DNA of 64,000 bases, from positions 1-64,000 of the forward strand of contig NZ_AMQH01000015.1 of the NCBI RefSeq assembly GCF_000300195.1, given 5' to 3'. The notes under the pieces are model-generated. The model saw only the letters and a list, made by a program, of their open reading frames with translations. It was not told where the DNA came from and made no database searches. Below are positions 34,954-44,242 of the stretch, piece after piece. Positions within the stretch are counted from its first letter, which is position 1; the number at the start of each line of letters is the position of its first letter. The translations under genes were made by a program, and so were the position numbers. This stretch comes from Clostridium tunisiense TJ. GTDB lineage: Bacteria; Bacillota; Clostridia; Clostridiales; Clostridiaceae.

Positions 34954-35397
34954 GTGACTAAAAAGATTTTTGTATATGGTAGTCTAATGGAAGATCTTTT
35001 CAATCATGAAAAATACCTTAAAGGAAAAGTAATTAGCAGAAAGTATGCACGAAGTAAGGGGGAGCTTTATCACCTTACAAAGTGTGGGTATCCAGCAATG
35101 ATTGAAGGTACTGATTACATTTACGGAGAACTTATTGAAGTATGTGATTACGATAATACTTTAAAAGAGCTTGATGCCATGGAACATTTTTTCGGCGAAG
35201 GAAATCCTGATAATGAGTATAATAGAAAAATTATCAAGGTACAACTTTTAGATAATGGTAAGGAAGAATTGGCAAATGCTTATATATATAATGCTAAGGA
35301 TAGGCTAGAGTTAAAACAGAACAATCCTTATATCAAAAATGGAGACTGGAGAAGTTTTCTTGAAAAGAAACAACTTCAAAAGAAAGCTTTAGCATGA
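34954..35397 (+). CDS. Gamma-glutamylcyclotransferase-like protein (AIG2/GGCT fold)
   Basis: A 147-residue GGCT-fold protein with the signature FVYGSLM near the N terminus and LKELDAMEHFFGE in the centre. Glu-rich regions supply the likely catalytic acid. Such enzymes turn gamma-glutamyl amines or peptides into 5-oxoproline, the product that Pcp also releases. Start GTG at 34954, with AGGAGGTG seven bases before it; an in-frame GTG at 34945 lies inside that site. Lysine-rich C terminus. The partnership with Pcp is inferred from context. Confidence 0.82.
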   Translation: MTKKIFVYGSLMEDLFNHEKYLKGKVISRKYARSKGELYHLTKCGYPAMIEGTDYIYGELIEVCDYDNTLKELDAMEHFFGEGNPDNEYNRKIIKVQLLDNGKEELANAYIYNAKDRLELKQNNPYIKNGDWRSFLEKKQLQKKALA

Positions 35398-35428
35398 AAC
35401 CAATAGGTATAAAATGATAGAAATAAGA

Positions 35429-35469
35429 AAGTAGTAATTTAGATAAATCTAAATTACTACTTTTTTTTG
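35429..35469 (+). terminator. Terminator after the pyroglutamyl operon
   Basis: GTAGTAATTTAGAT pairs with ATCTAAATTACTAC around AA, followed by nine T. It lies about 30 bases after the cyclotransferase-like stop codon. Confidence 0.88.
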
Positions 35470-35755
35470 AGAAAAATAGATTTAAGATTAAAGCAAATTT
35501 TAAATGATAAACGTTCTGCCATAAAAACCTTGAGTTTATCTTTATTTTAGAAGTACCCCTACTGGGAAATAATACTTTAATCAAGAAATATTAAATATTT
35601 CATAGAAAAAATTCTATAACTTTGATATAATTTTCTAATTAATAGTATACATTAATATTACGTATTTTAAGTAATAAGGAGCTTGTAATAAATTATAGCA
35701 TAATTATTTATAGAGATTTCCATAGGACTTTCAACAAAGAATTGGGGGGAAGTTT

Positions 35756-36442
35756 ATGTATAATGAGTTATTCGATGAAAAAAGACAGACCATAATGAGA
35801 GACTATTTTTTAAAGGAACTTAGCAAAGCTGGCTCTATAAGAAATTACGGAAAGAATGAAATACTTGATATTGATTATAATAATTATTTTGGAATAGTTG
35901 TGGATGGAGTAGTACCTGTAAATATTTTAAGTTCTAAAGGAAATCAGAAACTTTTATATATGCTACGACCAGGAGAGATATTGGGAGAGATGAATTATTT
36001 CTGTGGAGGCTCTAGTTTTACCATGGGAATTGTAAAGGAAAAAGCAAAGGTTTCTATAATACATAAAGATATTTTGGAAGAGGAATTAAAAAATAATCCT
36101 CATATATATAGATATTTTATTCACAGCATTACAAGAAAGTATAGAATAGTAATGCTTCAATTAACAAATAACGTGTTTAATGATTCTATAGGAAGAATAG
36201 CAGATGCTCTTTTAAGACTTGCATCTTGCAGTATAGGTGCTGGAGAGCAAGCACAAGTACTCATTGATACACCTCTTACCCATCAAGAATTAGCCAATAA
36301 CATAGGCTGTTCAAGGATAACAGTGACTAGATGTATAAATAAATTTATTGATGAAGGGGTTATAAGTTATGATGGTAAAAAAATCATTCTTAATGACCCA
36401 ATAGCTTTAAAACAATATATTGATGTTATAGAGGATGATTAA
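35756..36442 (+). CDS. Crp/Fnr-family transcriptional regulator
   Basis: A 228-residue regulator: an N-terminal cyclic-nucleotide-type beta-barrel (about 20-120; LRPGEILGEMNYF) and a C-terminal winged helix with THQELANNIGCSRITVTRCINKF. The few cysteines do not form an Fnr-type iron-sulfur motif, so the signal is unknown. The start follows TTGGGGGGA. It stands between two terminators, with no obvious target gene next to it, though a histidine kinase lies 750 bases on. Confidence 0.88.
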   Translation: MYNELFDEKRQTIMRDYFLKELSKAGSIRNYGKNEILDIDYNNYFGIVVDGVVPVNILSSKGNQKLLYMLRPGEILGEMNYFCGGSSFTMGIVKEKAKVSIIHKDILEEELKNNPHIYRYFIHSITRKYRIVMLQLTNNVFNDSIGRIADALLRLASCSIGAGEQAQVLIDTPLTHQELANNIGCSRITVTRCINKFIDEGVISYDGKKIILNDPIALKQYIDVIEDD

Positions 36443-36463
36443 GTTTAATAATCATCCTTTTTA
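36430..36463 (+). terminator. Terminator overlapping the Crp/Fnr stop codon
   Basis: AGGATGATT pairs with AATCATCCT around AAGTTTAAT, followed by TTTTT. Confidence 0.75.
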
Positions 36464-36633
36464 TGTTGGCTAGCAATTTACTTAAACTAAGCAGCTACAA
36501 GGCTGGTTAACATCCCCTTAATAAAGATTGCAGACTGAAACTTCCAAAAGACTATTAAATATGAGGAAGTTAAGAAGATTACAATTGAGGAGTTGGGAGA
36601 AGCAATGACTGGCAAAATCTCAACTAGTTACTT

Positions 36634-36740
36634 ACTATAGGGAACCAGAGTTAAAACTTAGCTTGTACATTAGTCCTACCCTGGTTCCCTTAAGGGCTTA
36701 GGGATATGAATAAGTTAAAATTCCATCATGGAACCCTATA
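36634..36740 (+). repeat. Dispersed ~107-bp repeat, copy 1
   Basis: It matches the reverse complement of 44243-44348 over its whole length, at roughly four in five positions by eye. Conserved blocks are GGAACCAGAGTTAAAACTTA, CTGGTTCCCTTAAGG, AATAAGTTAAA and ATCATGGAACCCTATA. AGGGAACCAG and CTGGTTCCCT inside each copy can form a stem. It lies in non-coding DNA before the orphan kinase. Confidence 0.85.
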
Positions 36741-36793
36741 TTTAAAGGTAGTGAGAAAGTTAATTAAATTTTTAATTTAAATGAACAGCTTAA

Positions 36794-36838
36794 TAAAAAT
36801 ATACTTATGCAAAAAGTTGCAAAAGTATATTTTTATTT
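36794..36838 (+). terminator. Terminator after repeat copy 1
   Basis: AAAAATATACTT pairs with AAGTATATTTTT across a loop, followed by ATTTG. It lies 55 bases after the repeat and could end a small RNA that carries it. Confidence 0.6.
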
Positions 36839-37187
36839 GATTAACTGTGGTTTTTGTGATGTATTAAAAAGTTTTATTAACTATAGATTGTTAAAAATAG
36901 GAAGGTAGCTAAATTAGAAACAAAAAGATACGAAATATTGATAGATGAACGTTTCATTTACAGTGAGAATATAATCTCATTGAGATATTGAAAAAATTAA
37001 AGACAATGTTTAAGAATAATAAGTTTGTATTAAACCATAAAATGGTTATTGAGGAAAAAAATAAAGTTATGGGAAAAATATATCAAAATTTGTTGAAATT
37101 TGATATGGACTTAGGATATTATATTAGTTATAGACCTATATTAAGAAAACTTTAAATTAAAATTAAATTTAGGTTTCGGGGGAAAAA

Positions 37188-38612
37188 ATGTCAAATTTAA
37201 AGCTGAAAGAATATAAACTACTTTATAAAATTCTATTAGGAAACATTATCAATTTCATTTTATGTTGCTTTTTTGTCTATGTGGTAATTTCGAAAAGCAA
37301 AATAAATCAATATACTATAATAATATTAGTAGTGCTATTTATATTATCTAATGGATATCAACTTATTAGTGCTTTTAAAATACATACAAATCTAGAAAAG
37401 TTTAAAGAGGATAAAAAGGTTTTTGATAAAGTAATAGAAGTACTGCCTAATGCAGTTTTTATACATAAGAAATTAAAGTTTATTTATGCAAATAAAGAAG
37501 GTGCTAAGTTTTTTAACCTAGAAGATCCTAAAGACCTAATTGGAAGATCAGTTAATGATTTTGTAAAACTCAACACTGAGATAATTGGAGAACAGAGGTT
37601 GAACAATGCGCTAAATGAAAATAATTTTCAACCCTTAGTTGAAAATTTAATTACTAAAGCAAGTGGAGAAGTAGTAGAGGTGGAAGCTTTTTCTGCACCT
37701 TTAAAAATAAATGGAAAAGTTACTGTATTAAATATTTTAAAAGATATTACAGAACAAAAGGAATTGGAAAAGTTACAGAAAAAAGTGGAAGAAGAGAAAA
37801 GAAAGCTAAAAGAAGCCATAGAAATTGACAGATTAAGAAATGAATTCTTTTCTAATTTGTCACATGAGTTAAGAACTCCTTTAACAATTATATTTGGAAC
37901 CATACAATTGTTAGAAAAAGAACAAAGAGAATTAATAGAAGAAGATCTATCATTGGGTAAAAGGTTAAAAACTTTGAAGCAAAATTGTTATAGACTTTTA
38001 AGATTAATTAATAATCTAATTGACATGACTAAAATAGATGCAGGTTATTTCAATATTAGTCTTCAGAATTACAATATTATACCTATTATAGAAGATATCT
38101 CTTTATCTGTAGTAGAATTTGCGGAAAATAAAGGGATTACTATTGAGTTTGACACTGAAATCGAAGAGAAGGTAACAGCTTGTGACCCAGATAAAATAGA
38201 AAGGGTTATGCTAAATTTACTTTCAAATGCTATAAAGTTTACAAAATCCAATGGAAAAATTAAAATAAATATATATGATGAAAAATCTAATCTAAAAGTT
38301 GTAGTAGAAGATGATGGTATTGGTATACCCTGTGATAAATTAAACTCAATATTTGATAGGTTTGTTCAAGTAGACAAATCATTTACGAGAAATCATGAAG
38401 GAAGTGGATTAGGTTTGTCTATAGTAAAATCCTTTGTTGAAATGCAAGGAGGAAATATAAAGGCTGAAAGCAAATCTGGAGAAGGTACAAAATTTATAAT
38501 ATCTATTCCTATTACCTTAGTAGAAGAAACCGCTGATGCAATTGAACTGGTAGCAGCAACTGATAATCATGTTGAAAGAGTTAACATAGAGTTTTCAGAC
38601 ATTTATTCATAA
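37188..38612 (+). CDS. PAS-domain sensor histidine kinase, orphan
   Basis: A 474-residue kinase: two N-terminal membrane helices (about 10-62), a PAS domain (about 82-190), a short coiled coil, a dimerisation domain with FFSNLSHELRTPLT (phospho-His near 226), and an ATPase domain with NLLSNAIKF, DDGIGIP and GSGLGLSIVKS. It should autophosphorylate on His and pass phosphate to an unlinked response regulator, because no regulator is next to it. GGGGG lies before the ATG. Resembles orphan clostridial kinases, some of which act on Spo0A; that link is inference. Confidence 0.9.
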   Translation: MSNLKLKEYKLLYKILLGNIINFILCCFFVYVVISKSKINQYTIIILVVLFILSNGYQLISAFKIHTNLEKFKEDKKVFDKVIEVLPNAVFIHKKLKFIYANKEGAKFFNLEDPKDLIGRSVNDFVKLNTEIIGEQRLNNALNENNFQPLVENLITKASGEVVEVEAFSAPLKINGKVTVLNILKDITEQKELEKLQKKVEEEKRKLKEAIEIDRLRNEFFSNLSHELRTPLTIIFGTIQLLEKEQRELIEEDLSLGKRLKTLKQNCYRLLRLINNLIDMTKIDAGYFNISLQNYNIIPIIEDISLSVVEFAENKGITIEFDTEIEEKVTACDPDKIERVMLNLLSNAIKFTKSNGKIKINIYDEKSNLKVVVEDDGIGIPCDKLNSIFDRFVQVDKSFTRNHEGSGLGLSIVKSFVEMQGGNIKAESKSGEGTKFIISIPITLVEETADAIELVAATDNHVERVNIEFSDIYS

Positions 38613-38659
38613 AAAGTTTTGTTAGTGAATCTTAGAAGGATAAAAGTGGAGGGTTAATA

Positions 38660-39556
38660 ATGAATGGATTAAATTTGGGCATAATCGCGGCCTTTGGGAC
38701 TGCATTATGCTGGACAATTACTGCTGTAGCTTTTGAATCGGCTGGGAAAAAAGTTGGTTCTCTAGCAGTAAATTTAATAAGGTTAGTAATAGCATTTTTT
38801 CTGCTTTCCTTATTTAATTTATTTACGAGAGGCATGATTTTACCCTTTGATGCTCCAGGTTCTACTTGGATTTGGCTAAGTTTTTCAGGTTTAATAGGTT
38901 TCGTGATAGGAGATTTATTTTTATTTCAAGCTTATGTAGAAATAGGCTCTCGTATAGCTATGTTAATCATGTCAACGGTACCACCTATAACAGCTTTAAC
39001 AGGTTTTATACTAATGAATGAAAAAATTTCTTTATTAGGGCTAGTTGGTATGTTTATAACAATGGTAGGTATTGTAATAGTTATTTTTAGCAAAAATCCT
39101 GATGATAATAAAGTAACCTTATCTCATTCTTCTAAAGGGATGCTTTATGCTTTCATCGGTGCTTTAGGGCAAGCATGTGGGTTAGTATTTAGTAAATTTG
39201 GAATGGGCGGTTATAATGCCTTTGCAGCAACTCAAATTAGGATAATAGCTGCAATTATCGGATTTTCTCTTGTAATAACTATGTGGAAAAGATGGGGAGA
39301 AGTACAGGTGGCTATAAAAAATAAAGAAGCAATTAAACATATTTCCTTAGGATCTTTCTTTGGTCCGTTTATTGGAGTTTCTTTATCACTACTTGCAGTT
39401 CAGTATGCGCCGACGGGTATAGTTTCTACCATAACATCTATAACGCCAATATTAGTTATACCAGCAGCAGTATTTATCTTTAAAGAAAAGGTTCCACCAA
39501 GAGAAATTGCCGGTGCAGTTATATCCCTAGTGGGGGTATCTCTACTATTTCTTTAA
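38660..39556 (+). CDS. EamA/DMT-family transporter
   Basis: A 298-residue membrane protein with ten helices in two EamA repeats (about 4-140 and 155-298). N-terminal FGTALCWTITAVAFE and the repeat ends STVPPITALTGFILMNEKIS and TSITPILVIPAAVFIFKEKV are typical of drug/metabolite exporters. Substrate unknown. GGAGGG lies before the ATG, 48 bases after the kinase, so they may be cotranscribed. A terminator follows. Confidence 0.88.
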   Translation: MNGLNLGIIAAFGTALCWTITAVAFESAGKKVGSLAVNLIRLVIAFFLLSLFNLFTRGMILPFDAPGSTWIWLSFSGLIGFVIGDLFLFQAYVEIGSRIAMLIMSTVPPITALTGFILMNEKISLLGLVGMFITMVGIVIVIFSKNPDDNKVTLSHSSKGMLYAFIGALGQACGLVFSKFGMGGYNAFAATQIRIIAAIIGFSLVITMWKRWGEVQVAIKNKEAIKHISLGSFFGPFIGVSLSLLAVQYAPTGIVSTITSITPILVIPAAVFIFKEKVPPREIAGAVISLVGVSLLFL

Positions 39557-39629
39557 ATATAAGAAGAGGCCATATCATAATTACAGTAAAAACCTATAAT
39601 TCTTGAATGAAATATAAATACATAATCAA

Positions 39630-39660
39630 TTATGTCCACTTTTTAGTGGGCATTTTTATT
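39630..39660 (+). terminator. Terminator after the DMT transporter
   Basis: ATGTCCACT pairs with AGTGGGCAT (one G-T pair) around TTTT, followed by TTTTATT. Confidence 0.8.
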
Positions 39661-39800
39661 AAATAAACCTTATGTTAACATTGAGAGGATTAAAACACTT
39701 TTTAAACTGTTAGACTTCATAATAATATAATAAGTTTCAGGGAAAAAATCATTGTAAAAGAAAGATTATAGGGGATAATCTATTTCTTCATTGGGTTTTG

Positions 39801-39837
39801 ATAAATCTTAAGAAATTTTTAAGATTTATACTATAAT
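39801..39837 (+). promoter_or_regulatory. Promoter with 11-bp-spaced direct repeats before the glycosyltransferase operon
   Basis: TTAAGA occurs at 39808 and again at 39819, exactly 11 bases apart, inside an inverted repeat ATAAATCTTAA/TTAAGATTTAT. A TATAAT box lies at 39832-39837. Eleven-base direct repeats are the usual site of OmpR/PhoB-type regulators, so the regulator encoded in this operon may control it. No good -35 box is present, which fits an activated promoter. Confidence 0.5.
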
Positions 39838-40050
39838 TTTATTAAGGAGTAGCTTTTATAATTATAGTATAGAATTCAATTTGAATGCTTTGTATTGTGA
39901 ATGAAAACACTTTAAGGAAGTGAAGACAAGTTTCCATGGAGAGAAGTCTTCAAGTTGCATTCTGGTGATGTAGAATTAGATAAATAGATATACATATATA
40001 ATATAAAAATAGAGAACTTATTTTATGGTTTTATTTAGGGGGTTATATCG

Positions 40051-41244
40051 GTGAAGATATTATTAACTACTGACACTTATTATCCAATGATTAATGGAGT
40101 TGTGATTTCAACAAGCAATTTATATAAAGAACTGAAAGAGAAGGGGCATCAGGTTAGAATTCTTACTTTATCACATACAGGAGAGGAAAGAACAGAAGGG
40201 GATATTTATTATTTGAAATCCTTAAAAATTAATGTTTATCCAGACGCCAGAATCAAGGTTCCTTTTTATAATAAACTTATAAAGGAAATTATAGAGTGGC
40301 ATCCAGATATAGTTCATTCTCAAACTGAATTTTCAACAATGATTGTAGCAAAACATATAGCTAAAAAGTTAGATATTCCTCAAGTGCATACCTATCACAC
40401 CATGTATGAGGATTATTTAGGATATATTTTAGGTGGTAAGGTTATTAGAAAAGGGGGAGCAGCTAAAGTTACAAAGTTCATATTAGATTCTGTGGATGAA
40501 GTTATTGCACCAACAGATAAGACTAAAACTGCTCTTAGGGAATATGGACTTCACTGTCCTATTAATATAATACCAACTGGCATAGACTTAGGTAGATTTC
40601 AAAAGAATGTTACGCAGGATGAAAAGGAACAACTTCTTTTAAAGTTAGGATTAAGTGATCAGGATAAAATTATGACTTATGTAGGCAGAATAGCTGAAGA
40701 AAAGAATATTGATGAAATTATAGGGCACTTCCCTGAAATTCTAGAAAAAGTACCAAAGGCTAAACTATTAATAGTTGGTGCAGGTCCACATCTTGAAGTG
40801 TTAAAAGAGTTGGCAAAGGAAAAAGCCTTAGAAGAGTCTATAATCTTTACTGGCATGGTTGAACCAACAGAAGTTTACAAATACTATAAAATAGCAGATG
40901 TATTTGTAACAGCCTCTACTAGTGAAACTCAAGGCTTAACTTATATTGAGGCATTAAGTTGTGGGTGTCCTATAGTTTGCAGATATGATAAGGCTATAGA
41001 TGGAGTAATACTTCAGGGAACTAATGGATTTTCCTATAAGAATTCCTGGGAGTTTATCTTATATGCTAGTGAAGTTTTAGCTAATGATGAGCTAAAAGAA
41101 GAATTAAGTAGAAAAGCAATGAGCAAGGCTAATGAATATTCAAGTAAAACTTTTGCTGGCAGAGTGGAAGATTTATATGTTAAAGCAGTAAGCTATGGAG
41201 AAACTTATAATAGCGGAGTAAGAGCTTCAGGGCTAAATTACTAG
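40051..41244 (+). CDS. GT4 glycosyltransferase, diacylglycerol glycosyltransferase-like
   Basis: A 397-residue GT-B glycosyltransferase of family 4: MKILLTTDTYYPMINGVVIS with the acceptor loop at the N terminus, HTYHTMYEDYLGYI in the middle, and the nucleotide-sugar site with VGRIAEEKN and ASTSETQGLTYIEALSCG. This resembles 1,2-diacylglycerol 3-glucosyltransferases that make membrane glycolipids. Start GTG, with GGGGG upstream. It leads an operon with a PAP2 phosphatase and a two-component pair, so a membrane lipid or cell-envelope role is likely; lipid acceptor is inferred. Confidence 0.85.
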   Translation: MKILLTTDTYYPMINGVVISTSNLYKELKEKGHQVRILTLSHTGEERTEGDIYYLKSLKINVYPDARIKVPFYNKLIKEIIEWHPDIVHSQTEFSTMIVAKHIAKKLDIPQVHTYHTMYEDYLGYILGGKVIRKGGAAKVTKFILDSVDEVIAPTDKTKTALREYGLHCPINIIPTGIDLGRFQKNVTQDEKEQLLLKLGLSDQDKIMTYVGRIAEEKNIDEIIGHFPEILEKVPKAKLLIVGAGPHLEVLKELAKEKALEESIIFTGMVEPTEVYKYYKIADVFVTASTSETQGLTYIEALSCGCPIVCRYDKAIDGVILQGTNGFSYKNSWEFILYASEVLANDELKEELSRKAMSKANEYSSKTFAGRVEDLYVKAVSYGETYNSGVRASGLNY

Positions 41245-41260
41245 AGATGGAGAAGTAGTC

Positions 41261-41932
41261 ATGATTAAAAAAATAAAGGATAACTTATTTTCTCTAATGC
41301 TTATGCTTTTAATTCCTATAACAAATATATTTTATGGAGTTTTAAACAATTCTAATAGAGGCGTTTACTCTCTTGTAACTGATTTAGATAGAATAATACC
41401 TTTTTCACAAGTGTTTATTTTACCTTATATGTTATGGTATCCTTTTATACTTATGACTTTAGTATACTTTTGTTTTTACTACAAAGAAGTTTATTATAAA
41501 ACTTTGAGCACTTTAATTCTTGGTATGGTTTTATGTTATGGGGTATATTTTTTCTTCCAAACTAGTGTACCAAGACCTGAATTAATAGGTGACGATATAC
41601 TAACTAAAATTGTAGGTATTGTATACAAATCAGATAATCCTTACAACTGTTTTCCAAGTATACATGTTTTAACTAGCTATGCTATGGTAATAGGTATGAG
41701 GAAAAGTGGAAATAGTAATTTAAAAGTAAATAATCTAGTAAGCTTCACAGCTTGGTTAATAATCATATCTACTCTTTTGGTAAAACAACATGTTATTTTA
41801 GATGTGGTTTTTGGAGTTGTGTTTGCAGATGGGGCATATAGAATTGTGGATAATTTTAATTTAAAGAGGTGCTTATTATGGATAAAGAAACCATCTTGGT
41901 GGTGGATGATGAAAAAGAAATTAGAGACCTAG
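41261..41932 (+). CDS. PAP2-superfamily membrane phosphatase
   Basis: A 223-residue membrane protein with six helices. The PAP2 signature appears as TSVPRPELIG, CFPSIHVLTSYA and LLVKQHVILDVVFG; the last has the catalytic His and Asp but a Lys near the usual Arg. It should remove phosphate from phosphatidate or prenyl phosphates. It ends with WWWMMKKKLET, and its last 55 bases overlap the start of the response regulator gene, so translation is coupled. Confidence 0.85.
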   Translation: MIKKIKDNLFSLMLMLLIPITNIFYGVLNNSNRGVYSLVTDLDRIIPFSQVFILPYMLWYPFILMTLVYFCFYYKEVYYKTLSTLILGMVLCYGVYFFFQTSVPRPELIGDDILTKIVGIVYKSDNPYNCFPSIHVLTSYAMVIGMRKSGNSNLKVNNLVSFTAWLIIISTLLVKQHVILDVVFGVVFADGAYRIVDNFNLKRCLLWIKKPSWWWMMKKKLET

Positions 41933-42573
41933 TTGGAATATATTTAGCTAACGAAAATTATAGAGTCTTAAAGGCTGGCAATGGAATAGAAGCTTTAAAA
42001 CTTTTAGGAAATGAGGAAGTTGATTTAATAATTCTAGATGTAATGATGCCTGATATGGACGGTATAGAAGCCTGCATGAAAATTAGGGAAGATAAAAACA
42101 TGCCTATTATTATGCTTTCAGCAAAATCAGAGGATATGGATAAGATAATGGGACTAACCACAGGGGCAGATGATTACGTTACTAAACCTTTTAATCCTTT
42201 AGAGCTTTTAGCTAGAGTTAAGTCACAACTTAGAAGATATAAAAGGTTAAACACTACTATTGAGAAAAAAGACGATATAATTGAAATAGAGGATTTAGTT
42301 ATTAACACTAATACCCATGAGGTTAGAATCGGTGATAAAGAGGCAAAGCTTACCCCAAGAGAGTTTGAAATATTGTATCTTTTGGCTAAAAATAAAAACA
42401 TGGTTTTCAGTATAGAAAAGATCTATTCTATGGTGTGGAAGGAAGACTTTTTTGAATCAGACAACACGGTGATGGTACACATAAGAAAAATAAGAGAAAA
42501 AATCGAAGAAAATCCACGAAAACCTAGATTTATAAAAACTGTATGGGGAGTAGGTTATAAAATTGAAAATTAG
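41878..42573 (+). CDS. OmpR/PhoB-family response regulator
   Basis: A 231-residue regulator: receiver domain (about 5-118) with DD near 10, phospho-acceptor Asp in LIILDVMMPDMDG and the conserved K in TKPFNP; then a winged helix (about 130-231) with LTPREFEILYLLA and VWGVGYKIE. AGAGGTG lies before the ATG at 41878, inside the end of the PAP2 gene. It pairs with the overlapping kinase and likely regulates this operon. Confidence 0.93.
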   Translation: MDKETILVVDDEKEIRDLVGIYLANENYRVLKAGNGIEALKLLGNEEVDLIILDVMMPDMDGIEACMKIREDKNMPIIMLSAKSEDMDKIMGLTTGADDYVTKPFNPLELLARVKSQLRRYKRLNTTIEKKDDIIEIEDLVINTNTHEVRIGDKEAKLTPREFEILYLLAKNKNMVFSIEKIYSMVWKEDFFESDNTVMVHIRKIREKIEENPRKPRFIKTVWGVGYKIEN

Positions 42574-44071
42574 ATGTCCGAAGTTTATAAAGAAATTATT
42601 TTCCCCAATAACGAACTTGTATCATATGTTTTGGAGTAAAGTTAGAAAAAGTATTAGGCTAGAACTAGTTACAATTTTTGGGATTTGCCTTTTGCTGTCC
42701 ACAATAGTTTCTGGAATTACAAATGATTTCTTTAGGGATAGAAGCAGATATGCAAGAATAGATTATAGTGGAAGCACTGAGAGAATGGCCGATCAAGCAG
42801 GGAATATAGTGGATAATATAACCAACTCTCAAATAAGTATAAATGATAAGAAGGCTATTGATGAAATTTTAAATAATCTTTCACAAAATCATAATTTTAA
42901 AACTATTATTTCGGATTTAGATGGGAAGGTTTTATATAAATCTGAAAATGCAAACGAAACACAAGTAGATATCTATACAACAATAAAGAGTGCCATGGAA
43001 ATAACAAAGTATAGGGACCAATATCAGCTCAACGAAGGCAAGGAATATGTAAGCTTTTATCCTATAAATTTTACTGATAGCAAAGGGTATGTCATTGTAA
43101 GTGGAGTACCTGAAGGGCAAATAGTTTATGAAACTAATAATGATCCTATGGCTGGGGACGTTGCAGCGTTATTAACCTTCCTTTTATCCTTTTACTTTAT
43201 AACTAATAAGAAAATGAGATATGTTGAGGAGGTATCACATGGACTTATTGAGATTTCAAAGGGAAATTTAGATCACAGAATCAATATCTGGGGGGAAGAT
43301 GAGGTTAGCTCTCTGGCTAATAACATAAATTTCATGGCTCAGCAGTTAAAAAAAAGAATTGAAAATGAGAGAAAAGCAGAGCGAACAAAGAGTGAGTTAA
43401 TAACAAATGTTTCTCATGATCTTAGGACGCCACTAACTTCTATTAAGGGCTACTTAGGACTTATAAAGGAAAACAAATATAAAGGGCAAGAACAACTAAC
43501 GGATTTTGTAACTATTGCCTACAATAAGACGGAGAAACTAGAGGTACTAATAAGTGATTTGTTTGAGTACACTAAGCTAAGCGGCAGTGGAGTAGGAGTT
43601 GACAAACAAAATATAGCTTTAAATGGACTTCTAGATCAGCTTATAGATGAATTAAGTCCTATTAGCGAAGAGAATAACTTAGTAATTACAGAACAGTTTA
43701 TAAATGAAAAAGTAATTGTTAATATTGATCCGGCTAAAACAGTAAGAGTTTTTGAAAATCTCCTTATGAATGCTATAAGATATAGCTTAAAGCCAGGGCA
43801 AATAAAGGTGATTCTTACAAAGGAAAGAGATGTAGCAGTAGTTAGTATACAGAATAAATGTGATAATTTAAGAGAAGAAGATTTAGAAAAAATATTTGAT
43901 AGGTTTTATAGGGCAGAAAAATCTAGGTCTTCGGATACTGGAGGAAGTGGCTTGGGGCTTGCTATTGCAAAAAGTATTGTGCAACTTCAAGGAGGTTGGA
44001 TTGAAGCTAAGTATAAGGATGGATATGTAAGTTTCAATGTAAGATTTAGAACTGTTACTAATGAACAATAA
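42563..44071 (+). CDS. Membrane histidine kinase of the two-component pair
   Basis: A 502-residue kinase: membrane helices near 35-55 and 195-215 enclosing an extracellular region, a HAMP domain (KGNLDHRINIWGEDEVSSLANNI), HisKA with NVSHDLRTPLTS and an ATPase domain with NLLMNAIRYS and SGLGLAIAKS. Start TTG, overlapping the response regulator by 11 bases, so both are made together. The linked glycosyltransferase and PAP2 genes suggest it senses envelope stress or antibiotics; the ligand is unknown. An ATG at codon 22 is a possible later start. Confidence 0.92.
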   Translation: MKIRCPKFIKKLFSPITNLYHMFWSKVRKSIRLELVTIFGICLLLSTIVSGITNDFFRDRSRYARIDYSGSTERMADQAGNIVDNITNSQISINDKKAIDEILNNLSQNHNFKTIISDLDGKVLYKSENANETQVDIYTTIKSAMEITKYRDQYQLNEGKEYVSFYPINFTDSKGYVIVSGVPEGQIVYETNNDPMAGDVAALLTFLLSFYFITNKKMRYVEEVSHGLIEISKGNLDHRINIWGEDEVSSLANNINFMAQQLKKRIENERKAERTKSELITNVSHDLRTPLTSIKGYLGLIKENKYKGQEQLTDFVTIAYNKTEKLEVLISDLFEYTKLSGSGVGVDKQNIALNGLLDQLIDELSPISEENNLVITEQFINEKVIVNIDPAKTVRVFENLLMNAIRYSLKPGQIKVILTKERDVAVVSIQNKCDNLREEDLEKIFDRFYRAEKSRSSDTGGSGLGLAIAKSIVQLQGGWIEAKYKDGYVSFNVRFRTVTNEQ

Positions 44072-44073
44072 CT

Positions 44074-44105
44074 AACGGAAGTCAATTGACTTCCGTTTTT
44101 TCTTA
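44074..44105 (+). terminator. Terminator after the two-component operon
   Basis: ACGGAAGTCAA pairs with TTGACTTCCGT, followed by six T, a few bases after the kinase stop. Confidence 0.9.
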
Positions 44106-44242
44106 TAGATATCTTTAGACATTATAGGAAGAATAATTGTTAGCTTCTAGGAGGAAATGAAATAATTATGAAATTGTTAATGTTAAAGGTGTAATGAACA
44201 CAGTAGCCTATCACTAAAAAAGCTATTTGGAAGTATTTTGGC

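Larger units (their letters stand above)
36443..37187. other. Long intergenic region with dispersed repeat and terminator
   Basis: About 745 bases. It holds one copy of the 107-bp repeat (36634-36740) and a hairpin with T run at 36794-36838, so a small RNA may be made here. The rest is AT-rich, without an ORF I can support. Confidence 0.5.
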
